From contig NZ_QOVG01000004.1 in assembly GCF_010119615.1 (NCBI RefSeq), positions 62,001 through 126,000 of the forward strand: DNA of 64,000 bases. Reading direction: 5' to 3'. This document shows, piece by piece, positions 16,633 to 24,694 of this stretch. Position 1 is the first letter of the stretch. The number at the start of each line of letters is the position of its first letter. Made by a program: the position numbers and the translations under genes. The stretch is from Pseudoxanthomonas gei (GTDB taxonomy: Bacteria > Pseudomonadota > Gammaproteobacteria > Xanthomonadales > Xanthomonadaceae). Below the pieces are notes generated by a model. The model saw nothing but the letters and a program-made list of their open reading frames with translations, had not been told where the DNA came from and made no database searches.

Positions 16633-17121
16633 TCAGACCCGCGAATAGTTCCAGGACACCATGCCGCCATCGCGGTATGGCATCACTCCGTGGAAACCGC
16701 GCGGGTCCTCGTCGAACACCAGCGGCAGGAAATGGCGGTCGCCGTCCCATAGCGGCAGCTGCATGATGTCGGCGACCGCCACCCATTCCAGCGTGCCTTC
16801 GACGTTTTCCGTATACGGCGTACCCGAATATTCGGTGACCACGAACAGGAAGCCCAGCCAGTCTTCGCCATTCTTGCCGAAGCCGGGCCAGCTGATGGTC
16901 CCGCGCAGCGCCAGGGCCTCGCATTCGATACCGGCTTCCTCCAGGATCTCGCGGCGCATGCCCGCCACTACATCCTCGTCGCGCTCGATCTTTCCGCCCA
17001 GCCCGTTGTATTTGCCCAGATGCTGGTCGTCGGGCCGCGCATTGCGATGGATCAGCAATACCTTTGAGCGATCGGGGGAAAAGACATAGCCAAGCGTGGC
17101 GACGATGGGGGTGTAAGGCAT
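16633..17121 (-). CDS. Nudix hydrolase, MutT-like
   Basis: A 162-residue Nudix enzyme. The Nudix box G-x5-E-x7-REILEEAG is intact within GGKIERDEDVVAGMRREILE. The N-terminal VATLGYVFSPDRSKVLLIHR and the C-terminal GGMVSWNYSRV resemble 8-oxo-dGTP diphosphatases of the MutT/NUDT1 type, which clean oxidised nucleotides, but substrate choice varies widely in the family. It sits between the response regulator and its likely sensor kinase, separated from the kinase by a repeat element, and need not share their function. Confidence 0.85.
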   Translation of the reverse strand: MPYTPIVATLGYVFSPDRSKVLLIHRNARPDDQHLGKYNGLGGKIERDEDVVAGMRREILEEAGIECEALALRGTISWPGFGKNGEDWLGFLFVVTEYSGTPYTENVEGTLEWVAVADIMQLPLWDGDRHFLPLVFDEDPRGFHGVMPYRDGGMVSWNYSRV

Positions 17122-17181
17122 CAGGGAAGTTCTGCGGGGGATCGGCAGGCCATTCTAGATGCCGGCGCGGTCGTATCCCGT

Positions 17182-17280
17182 GTAGGAGCGTTGTAGGAGC
17201 GAAGCGAGTCGCGAAGCTCACAATGGATCTGGTCTACGGGTTTCGCGACTTGCGTCGCTCCTACATCGCCCCCTACACCG
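17182..17280. repeat. GTAG-headed inverted repeat (SMAG/REP-like)
   Basis: GTAGGAGCG occurs at 17182 and again at 17193, where it runs on into a palindromic arm to about 17215. The inverted copy TTCGCGACTTGCG...CGCTCCTAC occupies 17242-17264, and another CCCTACA lies at 17272-17278. This matches the GTAG-headed dispersed palindromes of Stenotrophomonas and relatives. The stop codon of the kinase gene (TAG, 17273-17275) is part of a flanking GTAG. Confidence 0.8.
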
Positions 17281-20200
17281 CCCTTGCCGCGAGCAACCTG
17301 TCCAAGACCGATTTCAGCGCCAAGGGGCGCACGGGCTTCGCCAGCAGGGCCAGCCCTGCTTCCTGCACCGCATGGCGCACGGCGTCGGTCTGGTCGGCGC
17401 TGAGGATCAGGCACGGCCTGGCGCCCGAGTGCGCGGCAAGTCGCTGGGCGACGGCCAGGCCGGTATCCCCATCGTCCAGATGGAAATCGAACAGCCACAG
17501 ATCGACCTGCCGGTTTTCAATAATCCGCGCTGCCTGCGCACCATCGGCCGCGACGTGCACGATGCAGCCCCAACCCGACAGTACCTGGCGCAGCGCCTCG
17601 GCCACCGCGGCGTCGTTGTCCAGTGCCAGCACGTGGCGGCCGGACAGACCCGACCTCGCCGTGCTGCTGGACACGCTGGATCGCGGCGTCACCCGCGGCA
17701 GGCTCACCGCGAAGATCGCTCCGCTGCCGACGCGGCTGCGCAGGGACAGCGGCGCATGCAGGAGATGGGCAATACGGTCGGCAATCGACAGGCCCAGACC
17801 CAACCCCTGCCCGCTGGCCGCTTCGCCCCGCCTGAACTCCTCGAAGATCGCCTGCTGGTCGCCCTGCTCTATGCCCGGGCCGGTATCGTGCACCTCGATG
17901 CGCACACCGTTGCCAGTACGGCGCACGCCCAGCAGGATTCCGCCGGACTGCGTGTAGCGCACCGCATTGGCGAGGAAGTTCTGCAGGATGCGGCGCAGCA
18001 GCTGCGGGTCGGTGTGCACCCAAGCGCGCGTAGGCACGTGGCGGAACGACAGCCCGTGCTCGCCGGCCAATGCACGGAATTCGGAGACCAGCGGTTCCAG
18101 CACTTCGGCCAGCGGCAGGTCACGCGGTTCCGGCACCAGCCCGCCGGCTTCCAGCCGCGACATGTCCAGCAGGCCGGTCAGCAGGTCGGTGGTGGAATCC
18201 AGTGCGCCGCGGATCTGTTGCACCGACTGGCGCTGGCTGCCATCGGCCAGCTGCTGCGACAAGGCATCGGTGAACAGGTGCGCGGCGTGCAGCGGCTGCA
18301 GCAGGTCGTGCCCGATCGCGGTAAGGAAGCGGCTCTTGGCATCATTGGCGTGTTCGGCTTCGGCCTTGGCGGTCTCCAGCAGCGCGGTGCGATCGACCAC
18401 GCGCTGCTCAAGCGTTTCGTTGGCCTGCTTGAGGCTGCGCTCGGCCTGGCGCGAGGCGCTGACGTCGGTGTAGGTGGCGACGAAGCCGCCGCCGGGCATG
18501 GGATTGCCGCGGATCTCCACGATGCTTCCATCCGGGAAAACGCGTTCTGTCAGGTGCGCGGTGCCGGCGCGCATGTAGGCGATGCGCCGCTGCAATGCCG
18601 CTTCGTCCGAACCGCGGTGCGGCATGCTTCGAAGGGCCCAGCGGGTCAGGTCGATGATCGGGCGGCCAACCTGCAGCAACTCATCGGGGAAGCCGAACAT
18701 CTGCACGTAGCGACGGTTCCATGCCACCAGGCGCTGCTCGCGGTCGACTACGCTGATGCCCTGGCTCATGTTCTGCAGTGCGGCCTCCAGCACCTGCTGG
18801 TTGAAACGCAGATCCTGCGAGACCTCACCGACGATGGCCGCCACGGCATCCAGCTCGCCGCTTTCACGGCGCGCCGCGTTCAGCAACAGTCGCGCGGACG
18901 CCGACCCAAGCACCGCCGACAGTTCGCGTTCCATACGCGCTTCAGTCAATGCGGGCACAGGACCCTGCGCCGGCGCTCCATCGAGCAACTGCTCGACGCG
19001 CTCGCGGGCCAGGAAGCGCAGTCCCGCATCGCGCAATGCCTGCCGGTCCAGGGCGCGGCCGCGATGATGCGGGGTTTCCCGACGCCAGGCGGTAGCCAGC
19101 ACGGTGGCCAGGATGCCGATGAACAGGCTGACGCCGACCGCACGCCCCAGCGGACTCCATCCGGTCAATCCGAACAATCCCTGCGGCGATAGCCAGGCCT
19201 GCCCGAAAGGACCCGACTGCAACCAGCCGGGATCGCTTGCGGACAGCGCGACCAGCATCGGCATCAGCATCACCCACGCCCAGGCGATGAACGCGGCGAC
19301 CACGCCGATGATGGCCGCGCGCGGCGGTGTCTGCGGGCGCCACACCGCGAAGCCCAACGCCGGCGCCAGTGTCGCCAGCGCGGAAAACGACACCGCGCCG
19401 ATGTCGGCCAGCGCCTCGTTGCCGCTGTCCAGGCGGCTGTAGGCCCAGGCCAGCAACATGATCACCAGGATGCCGCCGCGACGCAGCAGCAGCAGGTCGC
19501 CACGCCGGTCGCCGCCCTTGCCGCGCGACCACGCGCCGCGTAGCAGGCCCGGCGCGAACCAGTGGTTGCCGATCATCAGGCTCAGGGTCAGCGTGCTCAC
19601 CACCACCATGCCGGTGGCCGCGCTCAAGCCGCCCAGGAACGCGAACAGCGCCACGCCTTCATGGCCCTGCGAGAACGGCAACGCCAGTGCGTACATGTCT
19701 GAGGGCACGCCCGTACCCAGCAAGGCGGTGCCGGCGCGCGCCAGTGGCAGCGCCGGCAAAGCGATCAGGATCAGGTACAGCGGGAACTGCCAGCGCGCGG
19801 TTCGCACATCGCGGTCGTCGCGGCATTCCACCACGCCCACGTGGAACTGGTGAGGCAGGATGAACATCGCCAGCGCGCCCAGCAGCACCAGCGGCGCGAA
19901 TCCGCCCACCGGTTCCAGTGGCACCGCCGGCAGCGTCGCCGCAGGCATGGATTTCAGGCCGAACCAGACGAAGGCACCCAGTGCCAGCATCGCCACCAGC
20001 TTGAACAGCGACTCGAAGGCCATCGCCAGCACCAGGCCACGGTTGTGTTCGGCCGCATTGGCGCGACGGGTGCCGAACAGCATGGCGAACAGGGCCATCG
20101 CCAGGGCCACGTACAACGCACTGTCGCGCCAGGCGGGCACGGCTTCGACTACGTCGCCGGCGTCAACGGTGAGCGTGGCGAAACTCATCGCGATGGCCTT

Positions 20201-20602
20201 CAGTTGCAACGCGATATAGGGAATCAACCCCAGCACCGCGACCAGGGTCACTGTCGCGGCAAGCCATGCGTCCTTGCCAAGCCGGGTGGCGATCAGGTCG
20301 GCCAGCGAAGTGGCATTGGTCTCGCGCGCCAGCTTCACCAGCCGCACCATGAAACCCACGGCCAGTGCGTAAAAAAAGATCGCGCCCAGGAAGGTCGGCG
20401 GCAGCGGCCAGCCATAGCGTGCGGCCTGGGTGACGGTGCCGTAGAAAGTCCATGACGTGCAATGCACCGCCAGCGACAGCGAATACACATGGCGCCAATG
20501 GCGGGCGAACAGGGTTGGATGGCGCTCGCCATACAGCGCGGTGCCGAACATCAATCCCAGCCAGACGACACTGGCGAATGCGACAGTCCAGAAACTCAGC
20601 AT
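17273..20602 (-). CDS. Hybrid sensor kinase with SSS transporter domain (CrbS/MxtR-like)
   Basis: A 1109-residue membrane sensor. Residues ~1-500 form a sodium/solute symporter (SLC5) domain with about 12-13 membrane spans. A STAC-like linker follows (about 510-600: ALRDAGLRFLARERVEQLL, then LSAVLGSASARLLL), then PAS (about 620-740: GISVVDREQRLVAWN), a coiled coil, and HisKA with phospho-His765 in GHDLLQPL. The ATPase domain contains NFLANAVRYTQSGG and DTGPGI, and a C-terminal receiver carries Asp1039 in LFDFHLDD. This order is that of CrbS/MxtR kinases, which sense solutes such as acetate. The likely partner regulator is at 15844-16509. The gene lies 128 bp downstream of a TonB receptor gene. 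Confidence 0.88.
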   Translation of the reverse strand: MLSFWTVAFASVVWLGLMFGTALYGERHPTLFARHWRHVYSLSLAVHCTSWTFYGTVTQAARYGWPLPPTFLGAIFFYALAVGFMVRLVKLARETNATSLADLIATRLGKDAWLAATVTLVAVLGLIPYIALQLKAIAMSFATLTVDAGDVVEAVPAWRDSALYVALAMALFAMLFGTRRANAAEHNRGLVLAMAFESLFKLVAMLALGAFVWFGLKSMPAATLPAVPLEPVGGFAPLVLLGALAMFILPHQFHVGVVECRDDRDVRTARWQFPLYLILIALPALPLARAGTALLGTGVPSDMYALALPFSQGHEGVALFAFLGGLSAATGMVVVSTLTLSLMIGNHWFAPGLLRGAWSRGKGGDRRGDLLLLRRGGILVIMLLAWAYSRLDSGNEALADIGAVSFSALATLAPALGFAVWRPQTPPRAAIIGVVAAFIAWAWVMLMPMLVALSASDPGWLQSGPFGQAWLSPQGLFGLTGWSPLGRAVGVSLFIGILATVLATAWRRETPHHRGRALDRQALRDAGLRFLARERVEQLLDGAPAQGPVPALTEARMERELSAVLGSASARLLLNAARRESGELDAVAAIVGEVSQDLRFNQQVLEAALQNMSQGISVVDREQRLVAWNRRYVQMFGFPDELLQVGRPIIDLTRWALRSMPHRGSDEAALQRRIAYMRAGTAHLTERVFPDGSIVEIRGNPMPGGGFVATYTDVSASRQAERSLKQANETLEQRVVDRTALLETAKAEAEHANDAKSRFLTAIGHDLLQPLHAAHLFTDALSQQLADGSQRQSVQQIRGALDSTTDLLTGLLDMSRLEAGGLVPEPRDLPLAEVLEPLVSEFRALAGEHGLSFRHVPTRAWVHTDPQLLRRILQNFLANAVRYTQSGGILLGVRRTGNGVRIEVHDTGPGIEQGDQQAIFEEFRRGEAASGQGLGLGLSIADRIAHLLHAPLSLRSRVGSGAIFAVSLPRVTPRSSVSSSTARSGLSGRHVLALDNDAAVAEALRQVLSGWGCIVHVAADGAQAARIIENRQVDLWLFDFHLDDGDTGLAVAQRLAAHSGARPCLILSADQTDAVRHAVQEAGLALLAKPVRPLALKSVLDRLLAARAV

Positions 20603-20676
20603 GCGATATGGCGATCAGTCGACAGGGTCATGAGCATTCTGGCGAAGTGGATTGCAGGTGCGCCGAGCATAACGCA

Positions 20677-20704
20677 GCAACGGCGGGCTTTCGCCCGCCG
20701 TTGC
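20677..20704. terminator. Strong hairpin after the TonB receptor gene
   Basis: GCAACGGCGGGC and GCCCGCCGTTGC form a 12-bp perfect stem with a TTTC-type loop, 26 bp past the receptor stop and 74 bp ahead of the kinase start. There is no T-tract, so it may only reduce read-through into the kinase gene or protect the receptor mRNA. Confidence 0.6.
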
Positions 20705-20730
20705 CGGTCAATCAAGCCATCACGCAACCA

Positions 20731-22938
20731 TCAGAAATCGTAGCGCGCGGTCAGCGTGTACTGGCGCGGCGGACCGTAGAAGCCGGTCAGCACGCCATAG
20801 GCGGCGATGTTGTAGCCGGTGGTGCGATATTCCTCGTCGGCCAGGTTGCTGCCCTGCAGGGACAGCTGCCAGGCATCGTTGACCTTCCAGATGATGCCCG
20901 CGCCCAGCAGGCCGTAGCCGTCCTGGCGGATCAAGGGACTGAGGTCGGTGGTCGGCCAGACTTCGGCCTGGTACGAATAACCCACTCGTGCGGACAGGTT
21001 GCCGCCATTGGCCAGGTCGGTGCGGTATTCCACATTAAATGCACCCGAGAATTCCGGAGCATTGGTGAAGTGCTGGCTTTTGGCGACGTTGACGCCCGAG
21101 GTGATGAACTCGTCGTACTTGGCGTCCAGCCAGGCCAGGTTGCCGCTGATCAGCCAGTTCCGGGTCGGCAGCCACTGGTATTCCACCTCGACGCCGTTGA
21201 CCGTGCCCTTGCCGGCGTTGGTGAAGTCACCAAAGAAGCTCTGGGTGTTGTTCGGCAGCGTGTAGGAAGTGAACACCGACAGCTGGATGTCCTTGTACAC
21301 GTTGTGGAACGCAGCCAGGTTCAGGAACAGGCGCTGGTCGAAGAACGCCATCTTGCTGCCAACCTCGAAGCTGTCGACGCTCTCGTCATCGAACGGTTCG
21401 CCCGAACGCGGCACCGCGGTGGTGTTGGCGCGGATGTTGTAGCCGCCGGACTTGAACCCGCGCGAGGCCAGGCCGTAGACCAGGATGTCATCGGTGACCT
21501 GGTAATCCAGCGAGATCTTCGGCGACAGGTTCTTGAAGTTCACGGTCTTGTCGAAGTTGGCCGCCGTGCCCCACGAAGTGATGTAGTCGTTGGTGAGGTA
21601 GAAGCGGTTCAGCGCAATGGCGTGCTTGTCTTCATCGGTATAGCGCGCGCCCACGTCCAGCTTCAGCTTTTCGGTCAGGTCGAAGGTCCAGTCGGCGTAG
21701 AAGGCAAGGCTGCTGGTATTGACCACGCCCTGGGTGTCGCCGAACAGCGGGTTGGTCAGCGACGGCGCCTGGAAGGGATTGGAGAAGTAGTTCAGGACCT
21801 GGCCGCCGGCATCGCCGTTGAACGCATACAGGCCCATCACGCCGCGAGCGCGGCCACCGGCGTCGTAGTTGGCCTGCAGTTCGTGGCTGACCTGGCTGTC
21901 GCTGTAGAACGCGCGCACGTCGACCAGCTTGAGCGGCGTGGTGTCGAAGTCGATGTTGGTTTCGGTATCGGACTCGCGCTTGGCGATCACGTACTTGAAC
22001 GCCCAGTTGTCGTTCGGCCGCCAGTTGACCGTGGCCGACGCGCCCTTGATCACCGTGTCATTGACGTTGGGCATGCCACTGCGGATGTCGTAGCGGTCGT
22101 CCAGCGGCTGGTACGCCGGGGCGATCGGATTGGGCGCCAGCATCTTGGCACCTCGCACGCCGGACTTGTCGTCCATCCAGTCCAGCGCGAACTGCACGTC
22201 GAAGTCGTCGCCCGAATAGGCACCCAACTGGAAGCGTGCCGAATTGATTTCCTTGTCACTGACTTCCTGGTCGTTGAGCAGGTTGGTGCCGAAGCCATCG
22301 CGGTTCATGCTGGCCACAGCGACGCGTGCACGCAGGCCACTGTCGGCGCCGCCGATCGAGCCGCCGATCGCCGCCTTGGCATCCAGCTGGTTGTAGTTGC
22401 CGACGCTCACCTGGGCGAAACCGGAGGTCTCGGTGGGCAGGCCGCGCGAGATGTACTTGATCGCGCCACCAATGGTGTTCTTGCCGTACAGCGTGCCCTG
22501 CGGGCCGCGCAGCACTTCGATGCGTTCGACGTCGAACACATCCAGCAGGGCGCCCTGCGGACGCGCGATGTAGACGTCGTCCAGGTAGATGCCCACGCCC
22601 GGGTCCACGCCCCACAGCGGATCGGCCTGGCCGACGCCGCGGATGTACGCGGTGGCGGTGCTGCTGGAGCCGCGTGCGGCATAGATGGTCAGGTTGGGAA
22701 CCTGCGCATCCAGGTCGCCAATGTCGTTGATGTTGAGCTTGTCCAACGCTTCGGAAGTGAACGCAGTCACTGCCACCGGCACTTCCTGCAGGGTTTCCTC
22801 ACGCTTGCGCGCAGTGACCGTGACCCTGTCCAGCGTGGCTGCATTGCTGGTCGCTTCGGCAGGCGCCGCTTCCTGTGCCCATGCCGCTGGTGCCAGCAGT
22901 ACGCAGCCTATGGCCAGACTCAGATGTTTACGCTTCAT
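20731..22938 (-). CDS. TonB-dependent outer-membrane receptor
   Basis: A 735-residue TonB-dependent transporter. A signal peptide ends AAWAQ at about residue 20, and a TonB-box-like DRVTVTARKREE follows. The plug domain covers about 45-165 (LQEVPVAVTAFTSEAL, YIRGVGQADPLWGVDPGVG, ERIEVLRGPQGTLYGKNTIGG). A 22-strand-type barrel ends in the aromatic YTLTARYDF. The plug resembles receptors common in sphingomonads and xanthomonads that are not tied to siderophores, so the ligand is open. It is divergent from a GntP-type permease, with GTAC-N4-GTAC in between and the CrbS-like kinase downstream. I infer import of a carbon source, perhaps hydroxybutyrate oligomers. ATG 22938 follows a GGAG-type site. 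Confidence 0.88.
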   Translation of the reverse strand: MKRKHLSLAIGCVLLAPAAWAQEAAPAEATSNAATLDRVTVTARKREETLQEVPVAVTAFTSEALDKLNINDIGDLDAQVPNLTIYAARGSSSTATAYIRGVGQADPLWGVDPGVGIYLDDVYIARPQGALLDVFDVERIEVLRGPQGTLYGKNTIGGAIKYISRGLPTETSGFAQVSVGNYNQLDAKAAIGGSIGGADSGLRARVAVASMNRDGFGTNLLNDQEVSDKEINSARFQLGAYSGDDFDVQFALDWMDDKSGVRGAKMLAPNPIAPAYQPLDDRYDIRSGMPNVNDTVIKGASATVNWRPNDNWAFKYVIAKRESDTETNIDFDTTPLKLVDVRAFYSDSQVSHELQANYDAGGRARGVMGLYAFNGDAGGQVLNYFSNPFQAPSLTNPLFGDTQGVVNTSSLAFYADWTFDLTEKLKLDVGARYTDEDKHAIALNRFYLTNDYITSWGTAANFDKTVNFKNLSPKISLDYQVTDDILVYGLASRGFKSGGYNIRANTTAVPRSGEPFDDESVDSFEVGSKMAFFDQRLFLNLAAFHNVYKDIQLSVFTSYTLPNNTQSFFGDFTNAGKGTVNGVEVEYQWLPTRNWLISGNLAWLDAKYDEFITSGVNVAKSQHFTNAPEFSGAFNVEYRTDLANGGNLSARVGYSYQAEVWPTTDLSPLIRQDGYGLLGAGIIWKVNDAWQLSLQGSNLADEEYRTTGYNIAAYGVLTGFYGPPRQYTLTARYDF

Positions 22939-23027
22939 GTTTGATTCCCCTCTCCCGGGTACGACGTGGCGGGCCGATGCGGCCGATTCGCAGGCAAGGC
23001 TAGAGACTTGGCGGCGGGGCAGCACCT

Positions 23028-23039
23028 GTACCTTCGTAC
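23028..23039. promoter_or_regulatory. GTAC-N4-GTAC motif in divergent promoter
   Basis: GTACCTTCGTAC, extended to TGTAC-N4-GTACA as a perfect inverted repeat, lies about 90 bp from the TonB receptor start and 147 bp from the permease start. It matches the motif at 15744-15755 (shared form GTACSAARGTAC) and is a candidate site for the local response regulator. Confidence 0.5.
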
Positions 23040-23185
23040 AGTGGGGAGGAAGCGCCGCGCTGCGGATACTCGCCGGGAGAAGGGGGACGGTAGATGGTGA
23101 AGAAGAGCTCGTCTCTTCGGGTCTGACCATTTGCAGGCAGCAACGCTGCCCACTTCACCCTTAACCGCATTTCCGGAGTTTCCCG

Positions 23186-24583
23186 ATGTCCTTCCTGATC
23201 GTGCTGGCCGCATTGTGCTTCCTGATGTTCGTGGCCTACCGCGGCTACAGCGTGATCCTGTTCGCGCCGATCGCGGCGCTGGGCGCGGTGCTGCTGACCG
23301 ACCCCGCCCTGGTCGCGCCGATGTTCACCGGCCTGTTCATGGACAAGATGGTCGGCTTCCTGAAACTGTATTTCCCGGTGTTCCTGCTGGGCGCGGTGTT
23401 CGGCAAGCTGATCGAGATCTCGGGCTTCTCCAAGTCGATCGTGGCCGCCACCATCAAGGTCGTCGGCGCCCAGCGCGCGATGCTGTCGATCGTGCTGGTC
23501 TGCGCGCTGCTGACCTACGGCGGCGTGTCGCTGTTCGTGGTGGTGTTCGCGGTGTATCCGTTCGCCGCCGAACTGTTCCGCCAGAGTGACATCCCCAAGC
23601 GCCTGGTCCCCGGCACCATCGCCCTGGGTGCCTTCACCTTCACCATGGACGCGCTGCCGGGCACGCCGCAGATCCAGAACATCATCCCCACGTCCTTCTT
23701 CGGCACCACCGGCTGGGCGGCGCCGATGCTGGGCACGCTGGGCGGCGTGTTCATCCTGATCCTGGGCATGAGCTACCTGGAATGGCGCCGCCGGGTCGCG
23801 GTGCGTGCGGGCGAAGGCTACGGCACCGACCTGCGCAACGAACCGGAGCCCTTCCGCGGCGACAAGCTGGCCCATCCATTGATCGCTATCCTGCCTCTGG
23901 TGCTGGTAGGCGTGGCCAATTTCGCTTTCACCCACTGGATCCCGGGCTTCTACGGACAAAGCCAGTCGTTCATTCCCGCCGTGATCGGCAATCCCGCGCC
24001 GGTGGTGCAGGAAGTTTCCAAGGTCGCGGCGATCTGGGCCGTGCAGGGCGCCCTGCTGGTTGGCATCGCGGCGGTGATCGCCTTCGCCTGGAAACCGGTG
24101 ATCGCCAGTTTCGCCGAGGGCACCAAATCGGCCATCGGCGGGGCGTTGCTGGCCTCGATGAATACCGCGTCCGAGTACGGCTTCGGTGCCGTGATTGCGG
24201 CATTGCCGGGCTTCCTGGTGGTGGCCAACGCCTTGCAGGCCATTCCCGACCCGCTGGTCAACGAAGCGGTGTCGGTCACCGCGCTGGCCGGCATCACCGG
24301 TTCGGCGTCCGGTGGCATGAGCATCGCCCTGGCAGCGATGGCCGACAGCTTCATCGCCAACGCCAATGCAGCGGGAATCCCGATGGAAGTGCTGCATCGC
24401 GTCGCCGCGATGGCGTCGGGTGGCATGGACACCCTGCCCCACAACGGCGCGGTGATCACCCTGCTTGCCGTCACCGGCCTGACCCATCGCCAGTCCTACA
24501 AGGACGTATTCGCCATTACCGTGATCAAGACCCTGGCCGTGTTCTTCATCATCGGCCTGTACTACGCCACCGGGCTGGTCTGA
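23186..24583 (+). CDS. GntP-type permease, possible 3-hydroxybutyrate transporter
   Basis: A 465-residue inner-membrane carrier of the GntP/ion-transporter superfamily with about twelve hydrophobic spans. Notable stretches are DALPGTPQIQNIIPTSFFGT and, near the C-terminus, HRVAAMASGGMDTLPHNGAVITLL followed by LTHRQSY. Proteins with this C-terminal pattern are often annotated as D-beta-hydroxybutyrate permeases in proteobacteria, which would fit the neighbouring oligomer hydrolase and PHA genes. Gluconate or another organic acid is the alternative. It is divergent from the TonB receptor gene and is probably co-regulated with it. Confidence 0.8.
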   Translation: MSFLIVLAALCFLMFVAYRGYSVILFAPIAALGAVLLTDPALVAPMFTGLFMDKMVGFLKLYFPVFLLGAVFGKLIEISGFSKSIVAATIKVVGAQRAMLSIVLVCALLTYGGVSLFVVVFAVYPFAAELFRQSDIPKRLVPGTIALGAFTFTMDALPGTPQIQNIIPTSFFGTTGWAAPMLGTLGGVFILILGMSYLEWRRRVAVRAGEGYGTDLRNEPEPFRGDKLAHPLIAILPLVLVGVANFAFTHWIPGFYGQSQSFIPAVIGNPAPVVQEVSKVAAIWAVQGALLVGIAAVIAFAWKPVIASFAEGTKSAIGGALLASMNTASEYGFGAVIAALPGFLVVANALQAIPDPLVNEAVSVTALAGITGSASGGMSIALAAMADSFIANANAAGIPMEVLHRVAAMASGGMDTLPHNGAVITLLAVTGLTHRQSYKDVFAITVIKTLAVFFIIGLYYATGLV

Positions 24584-24694
24584 ACCAGGCGCCTGGGCGC
24601 AGCGGGCGATGAGCGCTGCCTGATTGGCCGGCGAAAGCTGGCGACGGCGCCAGAAAAATTGCGGCCGGGTCCAGGCGCATGCCACGATCGACGC

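Noticed and set aside
17182-17264. GTAGGAGCG repeats considered as attachment sites of a mobile island
   Set aside because: They form facing palindromes of a dispersed repeat type, also found at 31024-31096, and no integrase or transposase gene is in the window.
20452-22944. A long plus-strand open frame opposite the TonB receptor gene
   Set aside because: It is the complement of a clear TonB receptor with signal peptide and plug. The antisense product has no recognisable domain and biased composition, as expected of shadow frames in high-GC DNA.
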